Made by a program: the position numbers and the translations under genes. A DNA stretch of 64,000 nucleotides. Source: Pseudomonadota bacterium (GTDB taxonomy: Bacteria; Desulfobacterota; Desulfobulbia; Desulfobulbales; CALZHT01). This document shows positions 27,104-35,534 of the stretch, piece by piece. The first letter of the stretch is position 1. Each line of letters opens with the position of its first letter. The notes under the pieces were generated by a model. The model made no database searches, was not told the origin of the DNA, and saw nothing but the letters and a program-made list of their open reading frames with translations. Location of the stretch: the NCBI GenBank assembly GCA_018823135.1, contig JAHJJF010000068.1, forward strand, positions 1 to 64,000. The letters run 5' to 3'.

Positions 27104-28573
27104 ATGGCTCTGGAACTTCGGCAACAGATGAAACTGACGCAGCAACTGGTGATGACACCACAGCTGCAGCAGGCGATCAAGTTGCTCCAGTTATCCAGGC
27201 TTGAACTGGTAACAACCATCCAGCAGGAAATCGAGCAGAATCCACTGCTTGAAGAAGACGGCTTATCGTCCTCCGATGCCGAAGGCGATTCCGGCGAAGA
27301 TTACATTACCGGCGAAGAGGTTCCCGCCCCGGTCAGCGAAAAAACCTTTGAAGTAAATATGGACGGTAATTCCTCGTTATCCGAGATCAATTGGCAGGAC
27401 TATGCCAATGAATATGAGCATAATCTGCCCTACCGACCCGCCGAAAGTTCCGACCTGCCGTCACGCCTTGATATTCTTACCCAGAAACCAAACCTGCAAA
27501 GCCATCTTCAATGGCAAATCAATTTTGCAGACCTCACTGACGACGAAAAAGAGATTGGCGTCTTTATCATAGGAAATCTTAACAAAAACGGTTTTCTTGA
27601 AGCGGACCTTGATGATATCACCGGAAAGACAGGATGTGACGAGGCTACCGCAATTCGGATTATCAAAGAGGTTCAGGAGCTTGATCCAGCAGGTGTTGCC
27701 GCAAGAACGGTTAATGAATCACTCCTGCTGCAGTTGAAAAGACTGGGGCTTGAAGATTCACTTGCCGCAAGAATCGTCCGGGACCACTTGAGCAGCCTCG
27801 AGACCAAGAACTATGCGGCGATCATCAAGGCCACCAAGCATTCCCAGGATGATGTGCTTGCCGCGATAAGGATCGTAACCAACCTTGATCCTTTTCCGGG
27901 CAGTCAGTATTCAGATGATGAGCCACAATATATTACGCCGGATGTTTATGTTCATAAGATCGGTGACGAATACGTCATTTTGTTGAACGACGAAGGGCTG
28001 CCGAGGTTGAAACTCAGCTCCTATTACAGGGATATTCTTAAGAAAGAATCCAACGCGTCCACTTCAACCAAGGAATATATCCAGGATAAACTCCGTTCCG
28101 CAACCTGGATGATCAAAAGCATTCAGCAGCGGCAGCGGACGATTTACCGGGTTGTCGAGAGCCTGGTCAAGTTTCAGAAGGATTTTTTTGAACGGGGTGT
28201 TGCGCATTTAAGACCATTGGTACTGCGGGATGTTGCCGAAGACATCGAGATGCATGAGTCAACGATCAGCAGGGTGACCAGTAATAAGTATGTGCATACG
28301 CCTCAGGGCATTTTTGAGCTCAAGTATTTTTTTAATTCCTCCATTGAACAGAAAGACGGGGACGCATTGTCCTCTGAAAGCGTCAAAAACCGGATTCGTT
28401 CGATTATTCAGGAAGAGAACTCAGATAAACCGTTAAGCGATAATGCAATTGCCGAGATCTTCCAGAAGGAAGACATCAGACTTGCCCGCCGCACAGTTGC
28501 AAAATACCGTGAGCAGATCGGTATTTTGCCCTCCAAGTACAGAAAGAAGTCCAAGCTGACCTCATGTAAATAA
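27104..28573 (+). CDS. rpoN: RNA polymerase sigma-54 factor
   Basis: 489 residues. Region I is the Gln/Leu-rich N terminus (LRQQMKLTQQLVMTPQLQQ) that contacts activators. An acidic region II follows (residues 52-110). The core-binding domain lies around residues 125-300. The DNA-binding region ends with the RpoN box near residue 464 (ARRTVAKYREQIGI). It directs transcription from -24/-12 promoters with AAA+ activators. lptB lies upstream; the usual downstream hpf and rapZ genes are missing, and a phosphatase gene converges on it 12 bases later. Confidence 0.97.
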   Translation: MALELRQQMKLTQQLVMTPQLQQAIKLLQLSRLELVTTIQQEIEQNPLLEEDGLSSSDAEGDSGEDYITGEEVPAPVSEKTFEVNMDGNSSLSEINWQDYANEYEHNLPYRPAESSDLPSRLDILTQKPNLQSHLQWQINFADLTDDEKEIGVFIIGNLNKNGFLEADLDDITGKTGCDEATAIRIIKEVQELDPAGVAARTVNESLLLQLKRLGLEDSLAARIVRDHLSSLETKNYAAIIKATKHSQDDVLAAIRIVTNLDPFPGSQYSDDEPQYITPDVYVHKIGDEYVILLNDEGLPRLKLSSYYRDILKKESNASTSTKEYIQDKLRSATWMIKSIQQRQRTIYRVVESLVKFQKDFFERGVAHLRPLVLRDVAEDIEMHESTISRVTSNKYVHTPQGIFELKYFFNSSIEQKDGDALSSESVKNRIRSIIQEENSDKPLSDNAIAEIFQKEDIRLARRTVAKYREQIGILPSKYRKKSKLTSCK

Positions 28574-28584
28574 TTTCTTGTTAT

Positions 28585-29193
28585 TCAAGTATGCTCAGCA
28601 GGCGGGTGGATTGTGTCCACTGTGGTTTGGCCATCTTTCTCTCTGCTCAGGCGGATTACTGCGCCGTTATCAAAGCTGATGCTTCTGAAATCTTTCATGG
28701 GCAGATCTCGGTAATGGAGAAGCAGGCAGCGCAGAGGGATGAGGTGGCTGACAATAAGCGTATTTTGCCGGGTGTTGATTTGAAAAATCTGTTCAGCGGC
28801 CTCTACAGCCCGCTGCTGCACTGCGTACAGGGTCTCGCAGTCAGGGAGTTCGAACTTTTCGGGTTGGCTGAGCCAATGGGGATATTCATTGCCGAACCGC
28901 TCTCGCAGTTCATCCTTGGTGCAGCCGTCCCAGTGGGGGATGAGGATTTCGTTGAGTCGCTGGTCGATTACGATTCCGGCGCCGGTAATCCGGCTTAAGA
29001 TGCCGGCGGTTTGCGTGGTTCGAGGAAGCGGGCCTGAAACAATTGATCTGATATTTTTCGGAACAAGTTGCCTGCCCACCGACTCTATTTGAGTGATGCC
29101 GTCGGCATGGAGGGGTTCCTGGCTGCGGCCTGCAAATATTTTATTCAGGTTGGCGGCGGTAATACCATGGCGAATGAGGTAGATTTCGGTCAT
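28585..29193 (-). CDS. Histidine phosphatase (phosphoglycerate mutase-like) family protein
   Basis: 202 residues. The catalytic N-terminal RHG motif (IYLIRHGITAANLNKIFAG) is at residues 4-22. The RTTQTAGIL arginine motif is near residue 58 and the second catalytic His in LIVSHLIPLRCLLLH near 148. The family includes cofactor-dependent phosphoglycerate mutase, alpha-ribazole phosphatase (CobC) and various sugar phosphatases. Which substrate is used cannot be read here. It stands alone and converges on rpoN. Confidence 0.85.
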   Translation of the reverse strand: MTEIYLIRHGITAANLNKIFAGRSQEPLHADGITQIESVGRQLVPKNIRSIVSGPLPRTTQTAGILSRITGAGIVIDQRLNEILIPHWDGCTKDELRERFGNEYPHWLSQPEKFELPDCETLYAVQQRAVEAAEQIFQINTRQNTLIVSHLIPLRCLLLHYRDLPMKDFRSISFDNGAVIRLSREKDGQTTVDTIHPPAEHT

Positions 29194-29319
29194 TTTCGTT
29201 TTGTAAAAAAGAATCTTAATGGCAAGGGTAACGAGGTTTTTTACATATTATCATCGGAATGATGGCTTTTTATTTATAACTGTTTTAAAAATACTGACGG
29301 TGAATGATCTGGTCAAACA

Positions 29320-29415
29320 GGCTAAAGGTTTTTAGTCTATTAGGCCATAGGAAAAAACTTTTGTAATCTCAAGAAACCAACAGCCTTTAGCCGGCAGTCG
29401 GAGTAGTCTGGTTTC
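29320..29415 (+). ncRNA. Candidate pseudoknot leader RNA upstream of the FG-GAP protein
   Basis: GGCTAAAGG (29320-29328) pairs perfectly with CCTTTAGCC (29384-29392). GAAACCA inside that loop (29373-29379) pairs perfectly with TGGTTTC beyond it (29409-29415), giving an H-type pseudoknot geometry. It lies about 100 bases before the GTG start at 29514 in the same orientation, as a riboswitch-like leader would. I could not match it to a known riboswitch consensus. Confidence 0.4.
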
Positions 29416-29513
29416 CTTAATGATTGTTGCCGGATACCAGAGGCTCTTATGCTATCAGCCTCGTTCATACGAGAAAAAATAATTTTTATCAACCGGAAAG
29501 AAAAGGATCCAAC

Positions 29514-31163
29514 GTGAAAAGAAATAAATCTAATCTGATTTCAAGCTTGATTGCCCTGACTTTTTTGTTATTAACCGGCATTGCCGGTGCATCAGAAGAA
29601 TCTCAAAAACCCCGTGTTGCCTTCCTGCCTTTTGAAGTCCATGCCGCAAAAGACCTTTCATATCTTCAGGATGGCGTGCGGGTTATGCTGGCAAGCAGAC
29701 TTGCAGCAGGCGCAGGAATCCAGATTATCGATAAATTGCAGGTTGATTCCGCTGTTGCCCAACCCCAGTCCGAAAATATGATCAATGCTGTGGCTCAGGC
29801 AGTAAAGGCTGATTATGTGGTGATCGGCAGCATAACAGGCCTCGGAGGCAGTGTCAGCCTTGATGCAAAAGTGTATAAAATGCCTGAACCGGGAGCGTAT
29901 GAAAGCTTTTTTGTCACCGCAGCCCGTGAGGAGGAAATTATTCTAGCAATCGATCAGCTTGCCTGGGATATCGCCTCTAAGGTATTCGGCGCCGAACCTC
30001 CGGTCAGAAAGATGAGGACCACAACAGCTGACACTTCTTCGCAGACAACCTTTCAGACCGCCCATCCGGACCGTGCATTTATCACCCCCGGCGGCGTTCC
30101 GGTGCCGGTAATCACCGGAACGCCCGCAGTTCCTGCCACGCCCCCAACAACAGTGGGCGCTTTCGGATTTACCAAGACCCAGAATCTCAAAAAAGTTGAT
30201 CTTCAAGCCATGGATATCGGTGATGTGGACGGCGACGGCGAACAGGAGATAATTCTTGCCGGAAAAAGCCGGGTGCATGTCTATAAACTTAAAGGAAATA
30301 ATCTTCAGGAGATGGCAAAGATTGACGGAAATTCTCAATATAAAAACATTTCAGTGAGTGTTGAAGATCTCAATGGTGACGGCAAGGCCGAGATATATAT
30401 CTGCGCCGCTGACCATAAAGAGCCGGATTCGTTTGCGGTTGAGTGGGACGGCGACAGCTTCGAGCATATCTATAAAGACCAGAAATGGTATACGAAGACT
30501 ATGACTGTGCCCGGTCGCGGAATCACTCTGGTTGGTCAGCAGCCAGGACTTCCCGCTCTTTTTGAGCGCGCCATTTATCTGCTTCAGGTGGAAGGCGACG
30601 GTTTAGTTGCAGGCGATACACTTGCTGCTCCCGAGGCCCTTGATCTATTTGATTTTTCCTTTGCCGACCTTGACCGTGACGGCGAGGACGAGTTTGTCGT
30701 GTTGGACAGCAGATCGGACCGGATTATGGTTCTTGAAAGCAACGGCGGTGCGGTCTGGTCCAGCAGTGAATACTATGGCGGTGTATTACGCTATATCGGC
30801 GGCAAGGATCCCCTGGATTTCACCGATGATAAGGTGGCAAGGTTTTATATCCCTTCACGGATAATTGTTACTGAAGTAAATAATGACGGGATTGTTGATG
30901 TGATCGTTAAAAAAGATTCCGCTGAATCTTCAAGGTTGATGGCGGATTCCAAACAATACCCCAGCGGCGCCCTGCATGCGCTTTCGTGGAACGGCATTTC
31001 CCTTGCCACGGTCTGGCAGACAAACAAGATTGACGGGTATATTGCCGATTACCAGCTTCGCGAGATCAACGGCAAAAAGATCTTGTTTGTGGGGATTCTG
31101 CTTCAGGAAAAAGGTGTGTTCGATTCGGCGATCAGCACTGTGCTGATGTATCCGGTGAACTAA
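29514..31163 (+). CDS. Exported protein with TolB-like N-terminal domain and FG-GAP/VCBS repeats
   Basis: About 549 residues starting at GTG 29514, with AAAGGA 8 bases upstream. A signal peptide ends near TGIAGAS. Residues 30-140 form an alpha/beta domain like TolB-N or FlgO (RVAFLPFEVHAAKD..., MLASRLAA, ADYVVIGSITGL). After a Pro/Thr-rich linker (residues 190-215) come FG-GAP-like units with Asp-rich metal loops: DIGDVDGDGEQEI, DLNGDGKAEIYI, DLDRDGEDEFVV and EVNNDGIVDVIV. These suggest a Ca-binding beta-propeller in the periplasm or outer membrane. The function is unknown. It stands alone. Confidence 0.8.
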   Translation: MKRNKSNLISSLIALTFLLLTGIAGASEESQKPRVAFLPFEVHAAKDLSYLQDGVRVMLASRLAAGAGIQIIDKLQVDSAVAQPQSENMINAVAQAVKADYVVIGSITGLGGSVSLDAKVYKMPEPGAYESFFVTAAREEEIILAIDQLAWDIASKVFGAEPPVRKMRTTTADTSSQTTFQTAHPDRAFITPGGVPVPVITGTPAVPATPPTTVGAFGFTKTQNLKKVDLQAMDIGDVDGDGEQEIILAGKSRVHVYKLKGNNLQEMAKIDGNSQYKNISVSVEDLNGDGKAEIYICAADHKEPDSFAVEWDGDSFEHIYKDQKWYTKTMTVPGRGITLVGQQPGLPALFERAIYLLQVEGDGLVAGDTLAAPEALDLFDFSFADLDRDGEDEFVVLDSRSDRIMVLESNGGAVWSSSEYYGGVLRYIGGKDPLDFTDDKVARFYIPSRIIVTEVNNDGIVDVIVKKDSAESSRLMADSKQYPSGALHALSWNGISLATVWQTNKIDGYIADYQLREINGKKILFVGILLQEKGVFDSAISTVLMYPVN

Positions 31164-31245
31164 ACCGCGCTGACTCGATAAATAGAAATAAGGTAACGGT
31201 CTGATTTACGAAAAACCGTACGATTTTATCAGGAGGCTGATATTC

Positions 31246-31486
31246 GTGACAAAAATTACTGTTTCAAAAGCAAGGGCAAAATTTACGGCTAGTTGACTCA
31301 GTGGCATCCGAGCACAAACCGGTTACAATCAGAGGTAAACGGGCAAGCGGTGTCCAGGTTTCGGAAAATGACTGGGAGGCAATACAGGAAACTCTTTATT
31401 TAACATCAGTTCCCGGCATGTGAGAATCTATCAGGGTGGGTTTGGCAACTCCTGTCGAAGAATGCGCTGAGGAGTTGGATTGGTGA
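31246..31486 (+). pseudogene. YefM/Phd-type antitoxin, decayed
   Basis: A good AGGAGG precedes GTG 31246, which begins VTKITVSKARAKF, then a frameshift near 31288 leads to TGA at 31294. The family sequence continues in another frame: SVASEHKPVTIRGKRA, then VQVSENDWEAIQETLYLTSV. A second TGA at 31421-31423 replaces the usual Arg after PGM, and the end ATPVEECAEELDW is intact. Two lesions show it is dead. The toxin remnant overlaps it by four bases, as in living YefM-YoeB pairs. Confidence 0.85.
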
Positions 31487-31745
31487 GTTGGAAAAGAGTA
31501 TTTACCAAAATGGCTCAAAAGGGTGCAAATAAAATATAAAGAGCAGGCTTAAAGGCCCGTGTAGAAAATCTACTATCAGTCTTCAAGAAAATCCTTTCAA
31601 AAATCCCCCTTCATACGAGAAGCTTGTTGGAGATCTGGACGGTGCATATTCCCGTAGGATCAACATCCAGCACCGGTTGGTTTATCCAGTGTTTACAAAT
31701 GCAAAGATCATAAAGATTATTCGAATGTGGACACACTACGAGTAA
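31483..31745 (+). pseudogene. YoeB/Txe-type ribosome-dependent toxin, decayed
   Basis: From GTG 31483 the reading is SWKRVFTKMAQKGANKI, then TAA at 31537-31539, then RAGLKARVENLLSV, then a frameshift near 31580, then NPFKNPPSYEKLVGDLDG and SRRINIQHRLVYPV, ending MWTHYE. The C-terminal catalytic residues of YoeB (Glu, Arg and the final His-Tyr) are still recognisable. The stop codon and frameshift prevent any full toxin. Loss of both halves is consistent with a harmless decay route. Confidence 0.88.
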
Positions 31746-32110
31746 TCTTTACTGAAATTTTTGACGTGTTCTAATTTGTTGAAATTATGCATTTATTTCA
31801 AATCAGGGCCATTGAGTCATTTTTGAAAGATTCCAGGTAAGGTAAGTTTACCCGACTCCGGAACCCGGGATTAAGCATTTAGAATGACCGATGTTGCTCC
31901 ATTGCTTCGGGTTTCTGGTTGCTGAACTCTACATAGAAATTGAATAATTTGATCGTTATCGCTGATTAATTCATTTATATTCAGTTGGTTCAGTCTGCTC
32001 AGAAAGTTCAAATCTTTAGAAATTCCACAAGAAACTGCTGGCAAATCACTCAAGTGCAAGTGGTCTGGAAACAATCGCGACTGCTTTCGTTAGTATTTGC
32101 TCCCCCCAAT
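31746..32110. other. Gene-free stretch between toxin remnant and porin
   Basis: No gene is supported here. A minus-strand 67-codon frame at 31871-32074 has no visible domain or ribosome binding site. The AT-rich sequence has no clear repeat. Confidence 0.5.
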
Positions 32111-32147
32111 AAAAAAACCCTGCTCAGGAAAACCTGAACAGGGTTTT
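32111..32147 (-). terminator. Rho-independent terminator of the porin gene
   Basis: On the minus strand AAACCCTGTTCAGG, a TTTT loop and CCTGAGCAGGGTTT form a strong stem with one mismatch, followed by a T run. It lies about 30 bases after the porin stop codon. Confidence 0.9.
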
Positions 32148-32177
32148 GGTATAACGGAACTGAAGAGCTAAGACAAA

Positions 32178-33464
32178 TTAGAAGTCCAGCGTAAGGCTGT
32201 GACGAAGGAACCAAACGTCATCAACTTCAGCAGTTGGGGTCGTTTTCCAAGCATCTCCAGTCAGGAGGTAGGCAGCTTCGATGCCGTAGGAAAGGCCGTT
32301 TGAAAGCTTCCAGGTCAGGAAGCCTTCAAGCTCGATACCAAGATCATCATCCGCTCCAACAGCAACTTCATTCAGGGTCATGTAGTTGACACGTGCTTTC
32401 CAGGAGATATCATCGGTGATTTTTCCTGCACCATTAACCTGAACCAATAACATGTTCTGCAGGCCGGTGTTTTTGCTAGCAGCTCCAGGTACTTGCAGGA
32501 TGTAACCGACCATGGTTGAGTAATAACGAACGTCAGACAGGAAGTTAATGAATTTTTCCTGGTCGGTATCAGTTGCGTCTCCATCACCGGTGCCATATCC
32601 GAGAACCGCACCAACTTTTACCGCGCCGGCATCCATGGAACCGTCAACAACAACCGCATAACCTGCAAAGCCGTGCTGTGCAGTAGGGGTGCCGCCAGTG
32701 AATGTACCGCCGTCATCACCCATCTGGTAGTCGAGACCGGCTTTAAGTGCAACAGGACCGAATTTGCCGCCGAAGTCAATACCCAGGTTGTACATGTCCA
32801 GAACATCACCATCCCTGTTCAGGTTGGTGAGACTTACTCCAAGGTTTGAAGCGCCCATTTTCTGCATCAACAGCGCAACATAACCGTCGATATCGTCATT
32901 TGCGGAGGTGTTACCTTCGTTGAATTTTATGGTCAACAGGCCGATATGGGTATTGCTTGAAGGGTCCATGTAGACAACGATCGCATCGTCGCCATCAGTT
33001 GTGTGGTCAAAAAACTGTTTGTTGTTCAAGGCAAGGGGCATATGGCCGACTTTCACACCAACCATGCCCGGATCGTAGTTGATCCATGCCTGATTAATCT
33101 CCATACTGCCTCTCTTGGAGCCGCCGGTATTCAGTCCAGCAGCGCCGTCCCAGTTATACGTATCACCGGAGCCTGAACCGGTTTCCAGGTGTATATAGCC
33201 GCTTGCTTCGTCGGACAGAACTGCTTTGACGCCCAACTGTACGGTTGAGTCATATCCTTCTGCAGTGGAGCCATCCGAGTTGGCAACGGTTGTGGTGCTT
33301 TTGCTGTAACCCCGAGAACGGATTTTGCCGTCAAGGGTAATTTTTGCGTTTTTGCCCGCAACAACTGACTGCTCAGCCGGAACGGTTCCATGAATTGCAA
33401 AGGCGCTGGCTGCGAAGCCAAGCAGGAAAGTGGTACCTAATGCTGCTGTTAATGTTTTTTTCAT
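32178..33464 (-). CDS. Outer-membrane porin
   Basis: 428 residues. The signal peptide MKKTLTAALGTTFLLGFAASAFA ends at about residue 23. The mature part is made of alternating strands with many Gly, Asp, Asn and aromatic residues, typical of a 16-strand-type beta barrel. It ends in Phe (RHSLTLDF), the outer-membrane insertion signal read by BamA. It resembles porins found in sulfate reducers, but no specific substrate can be named. It is the only gene in its transcript, with a strong terminator and a long upstream region, as expected for a highly expressed and regulated gene. Confidence 0.85.
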   Translation of the reverse strand: MKKTLTAALGTTFLLGFAASAFAIHGTVPAEQSVVAGKNAKITLDGKIRSRGYSKSTTTVANSDGSTAEGYDSTVQLGVKAVLSDEASGYIHLETGSGSGDTYNWDGAAGLNTGGSKRGSMEINQAWINYDPGMVGVKVGHMPLALNNKQFFDHTTDGDDAIVVYMDPSSNTHIGLLTIKFNEGNTSANDDIDGYVALLMQKMGASNLGVSLTNLNRDGDVLDMYNLGIDFGGKFGPVALKAGLDYQMGDDGGTFTGGTPTAQHGFAGYAVVVDGSMDAGAVKVGAVLGYGTGDGDATDTDQEKFINFLSDVRYYSTMVGYILQVPGAASKNTGLQNMLLVQVNGAGKITDDISWKARVNYMTLNEVAVGADDDLGIELEGFLTWKLSNGLSYGIEAAYLLTGDAWKTTPTAEVDDVWFLRHSLTLDF

Positions 33465-34265
33465 GTTACCTGTAACCCCCCTCGTTGAATTTATAAAATA
33501 ATTTTGCTTGTTAACGGCCTCCGGCCGCTGCCTTCAGGGCCGGATTTCGCTTTTGAGTACAAACTCAACAGAGGAATGCCGCCCAAACAAAAGTTAAACG
33601 CTTAAAAATTGAAACAAAAATTCTTCGGTTTTTAAAATTCTTCCATCACCTCCTTTCCCTTAATTTTGTATCAGGGCAATTATTTCTGAAATTTTTAATA
33701 GGTATCAAGCCTAAAATTTTCGATAATAATTTATGAGGTTTTTTCGATCTATTTTTACATATATTGTTGTGGATTAAATCACTCAGTGCCTGTTTTGTCA
33801 AGAAAATCGAGTCGTTAATACCAAAAATATATGCATCCCCGTTTCACTGGCATAAATCCATACCACAATGTGGTACCCATATCAACAATTATGTTCTAGT
33901 TTTTTTCTCCTGTAAGATTAATGGATCATTAGTAATTATATGTTATTAAATTTTTAAATAGCGTTATCTTATGAGAAATACAAGGAAAAAAATGAAAAAC
34001 AGTGAAAAAAATGCATCAATAAAAAAAAACTACAATATGTTGTGTGCAATTGAGTGCAATGCATACTAGAAACCATTTTTTTCCTTTGAATTCAACAGGT
34101 AGCAAAGATTCATTAGGGATGTTTGTTAATTGATTATTTGTGGCGGCGTGGATTTTTTATTTTTATCATCTATAAATGAATCAAAATTATTGTAAAAAAT
34201 AGCTGAAAAGGAAAGGGGGGGAATTGTAATATTTTTTTGTTTGGAAAGGCAAAGGGAGTAGGGCG
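33465..34265 (-). promoter_or_regulatory. Long AT-rich regulatory region upstream of the porin
   Basis: About 800 bases without a gene. On the minus strand, going upstream from the porin start, there are a GGGGGG-type ribosome site, a CGGCC/GGCCG hairpin (33515-33527), a TTGAGT/ACTCAA palindrome (33553-33568), a stretch complementary to the 16S rRNA 3' end (33645-33656), and the palindrome TACCACA-A-TGTGGTA (33861-33875). Long A/T tracts fill the rest, which may bend DNA or bind IHF/H-NS-like proteins. I cannot fix the -10/-35 boxes. Confidence 0.5.
33861..33875. promoter_or_regulatory. Candidate operator, TACCACA-A-TGTGGTA
   Basis: A perfect 7+1+7 palindrome about 400 bases upstream of the porin. 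Its core matches that upstream of dapA (15589-15601), including the following TACC. It is more likely than chance to be a protein-binding site, but the regulator is unknown. Confidence 0.35.
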
Positions 34266-35420
34266 TTAAAGACATTTATCAAGGATTTCTCTAGCTCGCT
34301 GGTTCTCAGGATCGATTTTAAGCACCTGTGACGCCCATTTGTCGGCGCGGATAAGTTTGTTGATATCAAGGTATGCCTGGGCAAGAGACAGCAGCAGCTC
34401 AACATTGGTGCCGGCAATCTCAACCGCTTGCTCCAGGGCCTTGATCGCCTCGTTGTTGTCACCCTTCATCTGCAGGGCGATGCCCAGATTTCCGGTGAGA
34501 TAAAAGCGATCCGGATTTTCTTTAAGAATGGCGCGGTAAGCTTTTACGGCCAGTGCCGGGAGCTTGTTATTACGGCAGGTATCGGCAATCCGTTCTTTGG
34601 TTTCGATATCAGGATTGGTCCGTAAAACGAGTTTCAATACTTTTTCAGCTTCCCTGTATTTTCTTTGACCGAGAAGGAGATCCGCAAAGTTAAGAGCCCG
34701 GTCGGCATGCCGTGGGCTGATTTCCATGGCCCTGGCATAATTATCGGTGGCCTTGTCTATTCTTCCGAGGTGAAAGAGAATCTGCCCGAGGCAATGATAG
34801 GAGACAACATCAAGACGGTTTAAATCCGTGGACCGTTCAAAACAGTTCATGGCGTTCTTGAGGTCTTTTTTTCCCATGAAGAGCAGGCCCAGTTCCCGAA
34901 GAGGTCGGGATGACTGCTGGTGCGCGGTCACTGCTTTTTTTGCTTCGGCAATTGCTCCTTCAATGTCGCCTTTTTCCTTGAGATCGCGTATTGCCCTGAG
35001 GCTCAAGGTAAGGGCATCCGGGTTTTTTGCCTGATTCAGCAGCTCCTGTATTTTCTGTTCCAGGGTGGCGGTTACGAAGGGCTTGGTCATGTAGCCATCC
35101 ACATCGTGTTCCGCTGCTTCGGCAACGATTTCCATATTGGTGTCGGCGGTGACCATCAGAAAAGGGATGTCCCGGTACTTAGGAGACATGCGGATTCGAT
35201 GCAGAAGTTCGGTGCCGGTCATCTGCGGCATGTTGTAATCGGAGATTATGAAGTCGATGGTGTTGTCGGGGTTTTCCAGGTAATTCCAGGCATCAAGGCC
35301 GTTTTGCGCCTCAAAGAATTCTCTGCCGAAATTTATGAGCCTCAACATGGCCCGGATGGAGCGGCGCATGTTGTCCATATCATCGACTATGAGGAAATTC
35401 ATTTTGCTGGGATGTTTCAT
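34266..35420 (-). CDS. Response regulator with C-terminal tetratricopeptide repeats
   Basis: 384 residues. Residues 1-130 are a CheY-like receiver: NFLIVDDMDNMRRSIRAMLR, phospho-acceptor Asp61 in IISDYNMPQMTG, Thr in LMVTADTN, Lys in YMTKPF. From about residue 150 onwards there are at least five TPR units (for example LRELGLLFMGKKDLKNAMNC and LGQILFHLGRIDKATDNY). There is no DNA-binding or enzymatic output, so the output is probably protein-protein. A GAF-histidine kinase lies 114 bases upstream in the same direction and is the likely partner. An alternative Met is at 35402. Confidence 0.9.
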   Translation of the reverse strand: MKHPSKMNFLIVDDMDNMRRSIRAMLRLINFGREFFEAQNGLDAWNYLENPDNTIDFIISDYNMPQMTGTELLHRIRMSPKYRDIPFLMVTADTNMEIVAEAAEHDVDGYMTKPFVTATLEQKIQELLNQAKNPDALTLSLRAIRDLKEKGDIEGAIAEAKKAVTAHQQSSRPLRELGLLFMGKKDLKNAMNCFERSTDLNRLDVVSYHCLGQILFHLGRIDKATDNYARAMEISPRHADRALNFADLLLGQRKYREAEKVLKLVLRTNPDIETKERIADTCRNNKLPALAVKAYRAILKENPDRFYLTGNLGIALQMKGDNNEAIKALEQAVEIAGTNVELLLSLAQAYLDINKLIRADKWASQVLKIDPENQRAREILDKCL

Positions 35421-35534
35421 TAATGAAGATCCCCCAGTGCAAGAAAATAAGACTGAATCATGGAGTGATTGTCGATTGTAAATAAGGATATCATTGCAAG
35501 AAAGGCTTTCCCTTGAGTTAGAAGGATGAGTTTT

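Noticed and set aside
29281-29460. c-di-GMP (GEMM-type) riboswitch before the FG-GAP gene
   Set aside because: Class-I and class-II consensus segments (such as the GGCAAAC and GACGCAAAG parts) are missing, so only an unnamed pseudoknot candidate is reported.
31294-31423. Selenocysteine at the TGA codons of the antitoxin
   Set aside because: The family has no Cys at these places, a frameshift is also present, and no SECIS-like hairpin follows.
31871-32074. 67-codon frame on the minus strand
   Set aside because: No ribosome site, no recognisable domain, and it lies in decayed sequence next to the toxin remnant.
33764-33949. 61-codon frame in the AT-rich region upstream of the porin
   Set aside because: The composition is that of the surrounding non-coding DNA and there is no Shine-Dalgarno site.
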